A stretch of DNA of 64,000 nt from Sipunculus nudus (Eukaryota; Annelida; Sipuncula; Golfingiida; Sipunculidae), in the NCBI GenBank assembly GCA_026874595.1, contig CM049320.1, forward strand, positions 26,515,214-26,579,213, given 5' to 3'. A program made the position numbers and the translations under genes. Positions 49,947 to 60,831 of the stretch are shown in pieces. The notes beneath the pieces were generated by a model, which saw only the letters and a list, made by a program, of their open reading frames with translations, was not told the origin of the DNA and made no database searches. Position 1 is the first letter of the stretch; every line of letters starts with the position of its first letter.

Positions 49947-50060
49947 GAGTTAGACGAAATAAATGTTGAAGCTCCATTGACAACCAAGGAAGAGGAACAT
50001 AGAAGTATTTTACCGTTTGGGAACAATAATTTACAGAATGGCAGTACAGAGGCCGTCTGA
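49947..50060 (+). CDS. SLC2A-like: GLUT exon 12, C-terminus and stop (residues 526-562)
   Basis: Acceptor GCTGTTGCAG; 37 codons then TGA. A hydrophilic, acidic cytosolic tail starting ELDEINVEAPLTTKEEEH and ending NNLQNGSTEAV. The terminal T-E-A-V resembles a class I PDZ ligand only loosely (the third residue from the end is acidic rather than Ser/Thr), so I make no claim. Confidence 0.92.
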   Translation, partial: ELDEINVEAPLTTKEEEHRSILPFGNNNLQNGSTEAV

Positions 50061-51076
50061 CCCAAATCAAAATATTAAAAATAATATAATGAATCCCTAA
50101 ATATTGAAATTAACAATCACGACACGTGGCTGGTAACGTACTCAAGTATCACGTGACCAACACATCGGCATGATCTCGGGCACGTTTTTCTCCCGCGAGA
50201 AATGAGACCCGCCGAAGAAATATATCGCTCTTTATTCCTTCTTATATATTTTGGATGGAAAATGCTGATCACGTGATCATACCACGGCTCAATACAGAAG
50301 CGACACCCAGGGACTATGAAAGACACTGATATAACAGCAGACAAACGTCTCCTTTTGTAACTCCATATGTGCTTGTAGATGAAACAGATCAGATAGAATT
50401 ACAGGCATTGTATTCCGTATTTTCTTATATGAGTTCAGCCGAATAGTATTTTCCTTATATATATATATGTATATAAGTTTATATATATATATATATATAT
50501 ACATATATACATTTGTATATTATACACATATTTTTGTGTATATGTGTGTATGTATATATATACAGAAATGTCGGGGATAACTTGTTTACGCTTGTATTAT
50601 AACGCAGCGAAAATCCAAGGGATAAATAACATATTCGTGTGCCTGAACTGTTTGATTAATACTCAGAATGTTGTTAGCGAAATATGAGTACACGAAAATG
50701 TATGAATTTACTTGTCTGTTACATTCCCTGGCTTTGTTTATGTATATAATACATTTGTTTGCACACTTACCTCATACACACACGCACAATCACACATATA
50801 TAACAAATGAAGTACTTGCGTGCCAGTATGATCAGGTAAATGAATATTGATTTATTGTGATAATCCTGTAGCTTATGCAGACTTATTGATTTACTGTACA
50901 TTAATATTAGTTAAAGCTAGTTAAGAGGGCAGCATGTTGAATTTATAAGTGTGGCCACAAGAGGGCTTTCCATGATCCCAGTCACTCTTCATTGTGGTAG
51001 ATGTACTGTGATCGTTTTAAGCTGTCATTATATATGTGTAATAATTAAGCCGTAAGTGTCTTGATATGTATGTATG

Positions 51077-51133
<57 letters not shown>

Positions 51134-51635
51134 CTATGTCACGCTAAGTGACGAATTTAACGCTAAGCACTTATGGCACTCGGAGACAACATTTTTACGA
51201 TATCTGCCACTGTCTGCCGGGGAGATGAATGTATTTTAATTTATAATTACACATTATAAACCATAATATTATACAAATATTTTGTTTTTTGATTAAAATA
51301 GCAGTGATCATCAAATCTTTATTATACAGTTTTTCATTAGTTTGTTATATTTAATGGAAGGGTAAATCATAAATGGTGTACTGAGGGAATTATTTTTTTT
51401 ATCATCGTGTCGATAGTGTATGGCTGTGCTGTACTCTAAACCGACATACAGGATAACACCAGTTCAGTATTTGTACGTATACAGTATTGGTATGTATACA
51501 TAGTATTTGCTTGTAATAGTCCTCAGTTAAAGCTTCATCTACCTTGTCTGTAGAATTTGTGATTTCTGGCCCATTCTGGACATGTGCAGGAATAGGATTC
51601 TGCTGTGCACTCTACAACCGAATCATATATATTTA

Positions 51636-51641
51636 AATAAA
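51636..51641 (+). terminator. Candidate polyadenylation signal, GLUT gene
   Basis: AATAAA 1.6 kb downstream of the GLUT stop codon. An ATTAAA at 50074 is only 14 bases after the stop and seems too close. Motif only. Confidence 0.25.
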
Positions 51642-51706
51642 ATCCACATCACCATGACGATTAGCATTCCCACTAACGACGGGGATTGTTGGTTGGCGAT
51701 CGAGCA

Positions 51707-51905
51707 CAGGGGCGGATCCTGGATCTAGTATGGAGGGGGAGTGGAACGCCAAGGAAAACTGAAAGAAACCCCCAAAAAAGGCCCTTTAGTCCAGGAAGGA
51801 GGGGTCAGGGTCGCAAAATTTGGTTTGAAACCGTATAAAAAGTTTTTTTCGGAAAAGGAGGTTGGGTTCAGAACCTCTTGACCACCCCCTCCCTCCCCCC
51901 CCCCC

Positions 51906-51938
<33 letters not shown>

Positions 51939-51950
51939 GATCGGCCACTG
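51707..51950. mobile_element. Small CAGGGGCGGATCC-ended repeat
   Basis: Starts CAGGGGCGGATCC and ends GGATCGGCCACTG, imperfect terminal inverted repeats, with GAGCA directly repeated on both flanks (51702-51706 and 51951-51955). The interior has a C-tract and a (CT)n run and resembles the poly(G) repeats at 3731, 5860 and 18311. No coding content. Confidence 0.6.
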
Positions 51951-52437
51951 GAGCATTTGAAGCCCTGTCTGCTTCCTCTGCTGTAGTGAAAGAGAATTTT
52001 AGTTAAACTACTTTACAAAGGCCAAAGGCAAAAAAGAATGTGTTTTTTACCAACTGCAATATGTGTGATTTCTATCAAGACCTCAACAGAGGTCGTTTCT
52101 ACTCAAAACTAATATCTCCCAGTTTGGCACTGTGAAGCCTACTTGTCTCAACTGTCAAACTAAAAAATCCAAAATTTGTTCCATATCAAGGAAACACCTG
52201 TTTAGCTCCCACATGCGAATGCTTACAAAATATTTATTATTCCGTAAAGACCATATACAACTCGTGTGTATATAGTTTAACTTGTAACACTTCTTATCCA
52301 ACACAGGTGAACGGAATACATTTTCCTCCTATTTTCATTTACACCTACGCCATTGCTGTACTTAGAAGACCAGTTGCATTATGGGGGCCAGATATTGACT
52401 GTAAACAACAATCCCTTAACAACAGATCCGTATATTT

Positions 52438-52682
52438 CTAAGTCCGATTTTGCGCAGTATGGGGCATTTTCTTAATCAAATCCTGTGCCTTCTTAAAGAT
52501 TGGTGGAAATCTTCTTACTCTGTATTTTCCTGCTAACAGTCGAACAACAGGTAACGAATGGAAGAGGATGAAAGTATAACCTCCCGGTGGAGTTATTGTA
52601 GTGGATGATGGCCATGACTGTTCTGGGTCAACGGATGACAAAATGGAGCGTTGTGCCCAGGCCCAGTAGTGATACCTGTCCT
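52438..52682 (-). CDS. Possible last exon of an unrecognised minus-strand gene
   Basis: On the minus strand a good acceptor (TTAGTGTGTTTTTCAG) is followed by an 81-residue open frame to a TAG stop. It starts DRYHYWAWAQRSILSSVD, contains TPPGGYTFILFHSLPVVRLL, and ends KKMPHTAQNRT. The composition is protein-like and free of simple repeats, unlike the other open frames nearby. A minus-strand AATAAA lies about 200 bases past the stop (52238-52233). I recognise no family and found no upstream exon, so this could also be a pseudogene or a transposon fragment. Confidence 0.4.
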
Positions 52683-52976
52683 CTGAAAAACACACTAATT
52701 ACTTCAATGCGTGATTATTGCTTTTGTGTCCTCGGATATATTTATAATATCCATGCTCAGTTTAAAAATATAACATCAGCCAATACCTCATTTATGTATA
52801 GGCCTTATGGTATTTACGGAAGAGTTTCTTACCAGTATTAATTATTTCCTATTGGTGTATATATATTGTTAAGACGAAAGTTGTGATAGGAGAGACCTGT
52901 AGCATTTTTTTCTCTCAGAATAACCCTGTATATTATATATATATATATATATAAATATATATATTTTATGTTATAT

Positions 52977-53029
<53 letters not shown>

Positions 53030-53853
53030 ATTTTATTCCAAAACAAAAGGGTATGAAATCGATCAGTATACTATGAGCCTGATGTAATATTGAAAAATAA
53101 ATTCAATTTGAAGGTTTCATGAGTCATTGTTTTTTTTATCAGGGGTGCCACAATTTTTTTTCTCTTTCTATGCAGTCTCAGAAGTGTGCCTTTATTTTGA
53201 TTTGCAAAAATATGTTTCATCATTGACATCTTAGACTATATTATGAAAATAACAAACAGTCAATTACAAAAAAAACTCCCAATAAATATAGTGATATTTC
53301 AACGTGCATTAAGTATATTTTCCATTTTGTTCATGCATGCTTATAACAATTATCAAACTTTCAGTTTACGAATTTTTTTCTTGTAGGTATATAAAAAAAT
53401 ACAAAAATATATATAAAGAAAAGATTCTGCTTCTCAGATCATATATATTCAAAATTATAAAAAAAACACACTGGATCAAATGTTAGAATATAAATTGATT
53501 ATATATGGATAAGTTCTGGAAAATATTCATCATAGCGTAGTAGTGGATAACTAATTCTGCTAAAGTAAGTTGTAGTCCGGTCTGAACTTATTAAAGAAAA
53601 GCAAAACTAAATACTAAAACACCAAGATTTGCAGATTCTGGTCTGGATTATAAGGGACACTTTTGTCATTAATCCTATTGTATGCTGATATATGTGAGTA
53701 GTATCCGCACTGAAAATCCGCGGATTCCGTGGCGATCTTATATAGAAAACTTTAACCACTGACAGATTTTACATGAATCTATAAATGTTCATGTTGAATA
53801 CTGTAATAAATTTAGATTTAAATTTAATTTTAAGGTTTAATTATACATACATA

Positions 53854-53905
<52 letters not shown>

Positions 53906-54068
53906 TTTAAAATTTGAATGAGATATAGTTGCATGAATAAAATGAAGAAAAAAAATAACATACAGTATAGACTAATCCAACATATCTCTACCACAGGGAC
54001 GGTATATTTTTCCGGGTCTGAGAATATTTCCGGATTTGTATTTATACCTAATTTGCCTGTTTGGGTTG

Positions 54069-55243
54069 CAGGGATAGGGCCAGGTACTTGTACCTGTACC
54101 TGTACCTAGGTACACAATTGAGAGTACCTGTACCTGTACATGTACTTGGCTGTCATGAGTAGGAAGTACCTTGTACCTGTACCTGTACCTGGAACTAAAG
54201 TACCTGTACCTGGTATAAGGTACTCCAGGTACAAATTTGGTTTGGTCAAGTAAGGTACTGAGCTGTCATCCCTAGCTGTAAGGGCTATTTCCTAAACCAG
54301 GCAGGGGTAATTACTAAGCTTTCAGCCCTGCAGCCTTTGAACTTGAGTGGACTTGGGCTAGTAGCATGCTGGCCCAGCTACCTCCATCCTCTACACAGGA
54401 AGTTCATTGTGGCTTTATCAGATATAAAGGGTACAGAGCAAAGGATTTGGACAGTGTTGCTTTATCATGCCCCATGTAGATACCTGTTGTCTAGTATGTA
54501 TAAAGAACATTGGTGTAGGATAAAATGTAGAAGTAAAGAAAATACATATTTTATCACTGAACACTCAACATAAGCCAAACAAAAGCAGAACTTCCCATTT
54601 TACAGAAAAAAGTCCCAGCTCACACATTACTTACAGGTGCTCAAACATCCTCAGTGTGACTTTCTGCCATGAACATGTGTATTGTTTTGTATGTATCATT
54701 GTCATGAATTTAATCTATAAAATTGATTGTAAGATTTTCCCTTTCAGTCAAGTTATTTAGCCTCTTTACTTTAAAGTGTGGTGCTCCCAGAGACTTTAAA
54801 CCATCACTCCGAAGCTCAAAACTTGATTTGAAATATAGACATTTTATGAAGTTTTATATTTCTGTATTAATAACTTTGTAAACTTTATCAGCTTTGTTCA
54901 TTTTTCACATTTACCAAAGGCAATCATTAACATTTGCCAGGCCTATATTTTTCCTGATATAGGAAGTGATCATTTAATACTTTTTAATGATATATTCTGC
55001 CATTCTTTTATAACTTATTTTTGCATATATATGAATTTAATGCAATTTTAATTAGTTCGTATATCTTTAAAATGTACCTGTACCTGTACCTAGGTACTTT
55101 CTGAAGTACTTGTACCTGTACCTAGGTACTTTCCAAAATTGCTGTACCTGTACCTGTACCTGTACCTGTACCTGTACCTGGCCATTTTGCACGTACCTGT
55201 ACCTGTACCTAGGTACTGTCAGATGTACCTGGCCCCAACCCTG
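54069..55243. mobile_element. hAT-like element with GTACCT hexamer arrays
   Basis: Starts CAGGGATAGGGCCAGGTAC; the opposite end read on the minus strand starts CAGGGTTGGGGCCAGGTAC. The flanks TTGGGTTG (54061-54068) and TTGGGAAG (55244-55251) match at 6 of 8 positions, fitting an aged 8-bp target duplication. Just inside each end lie arrays of GTACCT with the palindrome CCTAGG: 54080-54240 on the left and 55074-55225 on the right. The interior (54250-55070) has no transposase I can recognise. Confidence 0.75.
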
Positions 55244-56708
55244 TTGGGAAGTGTTATTATATAATATATATTATGTTATAATCAAGCTATATATAAGTGG
55301 ACATATGCCGGATAAAGAAAATACATTTGTTTTTATTTTCTACTTTCGCATTATATTGTCATTGTTTGCCTATATTACATCATGTAATTCCATCATATTT
55401 CAGAACTATCAGAACTGTCATTAATTTCTTTATTTCATTACTTAAGTATAGTGTTGTGTTCATATATTACAGAAGTGTTAAACCCAAAATATGAGCATGA
55501 CTGCTGATATTCTATCGGCAGTGATAATATCTGCAGTTTTGTATGAAAATACAAGTGGCGCCATCTGTTATAATAATAATAAAATAATAATATTTTATTT
55601 TGTTAAGCGTAAAATCCACATTGTTGTGCTCTAAAACGCTATTACAAGCAAGCATTTGCATAAAAAATGACTGAGAAAAAATATTCATTAAATAAAAATT
55701 AAGACAAACATTTAATATTACTTAGACTAGATAAAACATGCACATAATCCATTAATATACATTAACTATGAGACTAATTAAACCAATAAAAGATATTAAA
55801 CCTATAAAAGAATAGTTAAAATTACGGTATAGAATTCACCGAGGTGAATACGTACCGTACCGGTACGGTTCCCATATTTTATTTAGATACAAGAAGCCAC
55901 TGAGGGGCAAACCATCGAAGGAGTAAAACTAGAGCGAAACGTGCATAAATAAAGAAAATTGTAGGTGGCGCCTCATGCACTATGGACAGGCTGATTTAAT
56001 GAGGGAAAAACAGTGATGATAAGTGTGCTTGACTATTACAATGTGGACTGACGGCGGCTTGATTTATTTTAAAACTGTACATGATAAAATGGCCGGACAG
56101 TTGAAGAACTGATGATTTAAATTATCTCGTCCTGTCATAGCACATGTATGATCTTACGAACGCTTTGGGCTGAATAGGTGGCAGTGGTCAACACATTAGC
56201 TAACGTATATGCACCAAATGAGCCTTGAAGAGAGAGAGAGAGAGGCCTAAACTTTATTATAGCCTGTATATGATATTTTTTTTACTCTGTGGGTTATTTG
56301 ATGTCGGGAGATAAAAAATGTTCCTTATACATATAAAGTTAAAGGAAATTATTTATGATAATATTATGTTATTAACATCTAAAATATATGTATAGTTCTA
56401 TCTTTCGAATCGTGGAAATGGGTCCATTACACCACCATGCGCAGACAATTCTCCTCCTGCACCCCCCACCCCGTCAAAATTTTATTGACCCGGCCACCGT
56501 CTGTTCTTAATTTACTCTCCATATGTGGGATTTCGCGCGATTTCATGCATGGGGCGTTTGATTGTGCGTGCATGAGCATTGTAAAACAAGCATGCTTTAC
56601 GTAACAGTCTGGTTTCGTTCTTTCATCGTAATCTTGCGACCCCTATCACGTGTGATATGATCTGTGGCAGACTAGGCACCCTTCATTAGGGCAAGGAAAT
56701 AATCAACC

Positions 56709-56834
56709 ATGCATGAAGACTTCCCCCACATGCATCTCAAGCGGTCGACAGTTGGTTTCCTAGCACCACGTGCTGCTGTAGGAACGTCTGTGGACATTCA
56801 TGAATGTGGAAATCCATTGCATGGCTATGGATCG
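56709..56834 (+). CDS. Weak first-exon-like open frame
   Basis: An ATG (context ACCATGC) opens 42 codons, MHEDFPHMHLKRSTVGFLAP and so on, to a GTAAGC donor in phase 0. It cannot join the TMEM201 exon at 63601, because the phase gives an early stop. No partner exon is visible. It may be chance. Confidence 0.15.
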
Positions 56835-58051
56835 GTAAGCTCTGGGGAATACCTCTAAAGATCATAGTATTTATAAGTTTAATAATAGTGACACTTAGAA
56901 ACTGCTAGGCTGTTTATTATGACTTTATATTATAAATTCATTTTGGAGCGATTGTAGGATAGGTGCCTACCAGAAATTGATAGGTACGAAGGGAATAGTT
57001 TTCGTGCTTAAAGAGGGTGATATATTCGATGGGAATAGAGTTAAAATAAGTACTGACAAAAACTGATATGTAAACCCTGCATGAAGTCACTACTATTTCT
57101 CTCATACGCTCTTTTCAACCTTATCCTAGTATACCTATACCTGTACCTATTCTATATAATCCTTGGCCTGAGTAGTCAACCTCTAAATAAGGACGGGTAT
57201 ACTCTGTCTATATAAGCATATACCTCTATGGATCTAATTCTTACACGTTTAATCTTTATTATATCAGTAATTCATATTACATGAATTCAGTTCATCATGG
57301 TGATATATACATATGCATACATAATAACTGCAAATATGCGTGTGTTTAATTACTGTTTTTTTTTATGATGATCACCGAGGACGTCGTCTGAATCAAACGC
57401 AAGTCTGTAAACACTGGATAAAGTAGCTTAATCGTATCTGAAATTGTTGACAGGCGAAATCAGTGAATTTTGGACATACCAAGCCTTTCGGCTTGATGAT
57501 ATTTATATAGGCCCTACTGATGGAAACATTAATTGCACCTATCATGATTATACATTTCTCGCGACCATCCAACATATAAATCAATGAATGTATCCTATCA
57601 ATAACTAAAATTACAATTCATTTATGACCACAAATAGCTAGCTCACTTATTTTCAAATAGAACTTAGGCCTACTCGTGAAGTAAAATTTATGCCAATTTA
57701 ACGTAATCTTTAAAGGCAGAAATTTTAATATATCGTGGCAGTTACAAAAAATGCATATTTATATCACGGTCTCTTTAAAACCCCACATGCACCTTTATAA
57801 TTGTATAACCTTGCATTACAAACATTAATGGTTGGAGATTATTCCATCTAGCGGTTTTAACAATTTGGTGATGTGATTATAGTGCTCTGCAGGGAGCGTG
57901 CATTCGATTATTTCTCGTGCTCTGAGTGGAGAGTGGCTCCTTAAACGGAGGGAAGCGATCAGTGAACCGGTGTTTTTGTATCAGGAATTCTCCATAATCA
58001 GTCGGCTTTAATCATTAAAACAAGAATTGACAAGTAAGATCGTAACCAGCC

Positions 58052-58125
58052 ATGCCTGGGCTATCATCTACATTTTCAAAATTCAAGGGAATATTGTCGG
58101 GAGATGTGAAATATGACAAAGAAAA
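58052..58125 (+). CDS. TMEM201: TMEM201 candidate first exon
   Basis: ATG in the context CCAGCCATGCC opens 24 codons (MPGLSSTFSKFKGILSGDVK...) and leaves two bases before the donor GTAAGT. The two bases plus the first base of exon 63601 make an Asn codon, and the frame then runs straight into the zinc domain. The segment is hydrophilic and lacks the short hydrophobic helix that precedes the zinc domain in human TMEM201. Either this lineage differs, another first exon was missed, or the exon belongs elsewhere. The phase match alone has a one-in-three chance. Confidence 0.5.
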
Positions 58126-58575
58126 GTAAGTTTTCGCTGATTTATAGGGTGCCCAATTATCGCCCATAGTCCCAACGAGTTCAGATCTCAGTCCGTGTCA
58201 GTGTGTACGGTTTAAGTTTACATGACGTTATGTTCAGAGTTTCAGACCTAATTTTTTGGACTCAAGTCTGGACAAAAGTCCACTTTTTAGGGTCTCAGAT
58301 TCGGATTTGGGGATCTAGGACTTGGAGGTTATGACTCATGAAAGTAGCCCAATTTAATCTGACTCAATATTATTACTATTAGGCCCTGCCATATATTTAG
58401 TCTGATAGCCACACTGTGTGAGTTTCATCACCAATTCACATGTGGTACCATATGGTCAATTGGTCACCAATGTTTTGTATGATAAAATGTCATTCTATAA
58501 CGTTTAAAATTAAAATAAAGACAATACCAATACTGAAAAGCTTGTTTAATTTGCCCGTGATACTGGTCGGTCTTT

Positions 58576-58790
58576 CTACAGAGCGCTACTGAGTGCTAGC
58601 GCTCGGTAGGAATTTTTACCGAGCGCTACCCTGGATTCCCACCAGGCATTGCTTTGACCAACGTGGGGCTACCAAGCTCTCCGTCTTTTTACTGAGCGCT
58701 ACCCTGCTCGAACAATGGACAGTGGTCTTACATACTTGGGACTACAGAGCGCTAGGGACTTTTTACCCAGTGCTACACACCACCTGACAA
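58576..58790 (+). repeat. AGCGCTCGGTA repeat, copy 1
   Basis: Contains several GAGCGCTACC units, the inverse TAGCGCTCGGTAGG, and CAGGCATTGCTTTGACCAA followed by GTGGGGCTACC. The reverse complement of 60589-60813 shares these blocks in the same order. Confidence 0.75.
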
Positions 58791-60588
58791 GTTTTCTAAC
58801 CGCATTCAGCACAAAACATTATATTCAATTATGTAGAATAAATCACAATTCTCAGTTAGTCCAGCAAACAAATTAACTAACGATGTATATAACCTGGATG
58901 ATGTCGGATGATTTCTCACGAAACCATGTAACATCTTTTGCATAAATTTCTTGAATGACGGTTATATACCAATATGTAAATATGTATGTATATAAAGTTA
59001 TTTAATATTATAATAAAGTATATATTATATACATACATATAAATTGGAGATACATATATGAATAAAGAAAAAAGGGAGAGAGAAAGAAAGAGAAAGTAAG
59101 AAAGAGGAAACGTAAGAGAAAGAAAGAAAGAGAGAGAGAGAGAACGAAAGGGAGAGAGAGAAGTACCAGAATCAGAGGGAATTTTAACAAAATATGTATA
59201 TATTCAATGTATATAATATTTTTTTAAGAGGGTATGGTATATTATAAAAACTAATACATGATTTACAACTTGGTATATAGAATACGTATATAATATTTTT
59301 ATATGGCATGTTTTATATATATATATATATACACGTTTACATATGAGAGACAGAGAGAGAAAGAGAGAGAGAATGAGTTGGAAAGATGACATAAGCCTAT
59401 ATTTATTCATGGTCTGTAAAATAAAACATATACAGTTGAGCCCACTTTGTGTCTTCTCGTTTAATAGAAAATCCCGTTTATTGTCAAATAAATCTGAAAT
59501 CCCAAACCATTTCCTATATAAACAATGGTTAATTTGACTGCTTAATATCATGGAATATTGTCATAATCCTGTTTATTGTCATGCTTGGAACCCTTGGCAG
59601 TGATACCAGATCGCAGTTAAAATCACATCACATGGCAAACAACGAAGCCAAGTGCCCGAAATCTGTTAGGCGTATCAAAGGATCACATCTACCTGTGTGC
59701 GGCAGGCAGGTGCAGTGATGCATGCAGGTCACTTAGCTATTTAACGTCCTAAGATACCACTGTAATCCAGATCATTGCGTTTCTTCGTTTGTTAACAAGG
59801 GCGATGTTTGCGATCACGTCATACATAATGAACTCCTGGCCTTTAAAAGGCCATGGTTCACACCTCGGTGACGTTTTGCTGAGATGATATGAAGCACAAG
59901 CTCTAAACTTGACTTATGACTTGAAATCCCCTTTAAGGCTCCACGAAAACCTGGAGGGTTTGTGAGCACTCAAGGAGATACTGGTCCAAAACCTCAATCG
60001 CAGCAAAACTTCAGAAAGTTGACAATGGCATGACGATGCCCTCTCCCCCAATAGTCCCATCATAACGACGACCATGGAAGTTTGAGTCATAAGGAAGATA
60101 TCGGGAAAATAAGGCGCAATAGTCGGGGAAATAATTATTTAGTAAAATAATTTGCCTACGCTTAATGTTATAACTGTGCCGCATATTTCCAGACATTAGA
60201 CCTCATGACCCAGACGCTATGTCTCCTTCTGTTGGCAAGTCAGATTATTTCCATTTTTGCGGCACAAAACTCACAGGAAATAAATTGTCAGGTGCGCATA
60301 AACGTAATTAGATATGCCATTTTGCAATAAAAATATTCATAAACATTTCTGTTTTCTTTTTATTGAGGATTTATTTAAATTCATTTGAGACATAACGCTT
60401 CTTCTATGACTCAAAAGGACACCCATGTTGAAGCCCACATAATGTCACATGCCGGTTATTTTCATAATTTATGCTTGCACCACCGACATGACAATAAGCG
60501 GGCTTGACTGTACAATTTACGTAAATTGTTGAACATGTTGTTAAGTGTTGAACGCGGTTAAATACTACATTTGTCATGTGCGCAATAG

Positions 60589-60813
60589 TAGCGCTCGGTA
60601 AAAAGTGCCTAGCGCTCGGTAGTCCCAAGATGTTTAAATTAATTATATTAGAACCCTACCCGTTGTAAGAGCAGGATAGAGTTCGGTAAAAAGTCCCTAG
60701 CGCTCGGTAGCCCCATGTGGGTCATAGCATTGCTTGGTGTGAACCAAGGGCAGTGCTTAATTAGGAGACCTAATGCTCTGTAGCCCCACGCGGGTCAGAG
60801 CAATGCCTGGCAG
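60589..60813 (-). repeat. AGCGCTCGGTA repeat, copy 2
   Basis: Inverse copy of 58576-58790 with two GTAGCCCCAnnnGGGTCA-type blocks and CTAGCGCTCGGTAG. It ends 18 bp before the hAT-like element at 60832. The two copies could be the ends of one foldback element of about 2.2 kb or independent insertions. Confidence 0.75.
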
Positions 60814-60831
60814 CTTGCCACCATTATTCAA

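Larger units (their letters stand above)
13792..50060 (+). other. SLC2A-like: Gene: SLC2A/GLUT facilitative sugar transporter
   Basis: A complete gene for a 12-helix facilitative hexose transporter of the plasma membrane, major facilitator superfamily, sugar porter family. The exons join with matching phases and consensus GT/AG borders. From the 28071 start the protein has 562 residues. It contains, in order: the first-helix block GSSFPHGWNTGVLNAP; the helix 2-3 loop DKFGRKRA; PMFLTEISPVNIRGAMG (186-202); PESPR (253-257); QQLSGIN (327-333); ERSGRR (376-381); GPRPPAM and NW in helix 10-11 (NW at 458-459); and PETK (500-503). Most of the sequence reads like class I GLUTs (GLUT1-4), but helix 10 departs from them. 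Two alternative first exons, 13792-13860 and 28071-28217, both fit exon 2. Exact orthology to a vertebrate GLUT number is not resolved. Confidence 0.95.
50061..52437 (+). other. GLUT 3' region and intergenic
   Basis: Contains the likely 3' UTR of the GLUT gene, (TA)n runs (50459-50500 and 51082-51130), a candidate polyadenylation signal at 51636 and a small transposon-like repeat (51707-51950). From about 52210 up to the stop at 52438 the sequence may be the 3' UTR of a minus-strand gene. Confidence 0.6.
52683..58051. other. Intergenic region
   Basis: No coding exon I can support on either strand. It holds (TA)n runs (52935-53030 and 53860-53902), a hAT-like element with GTACCT arrays (54069-55243) and one weak first-exon-like open frame (56709-56834). 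Confidence 0.6.
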
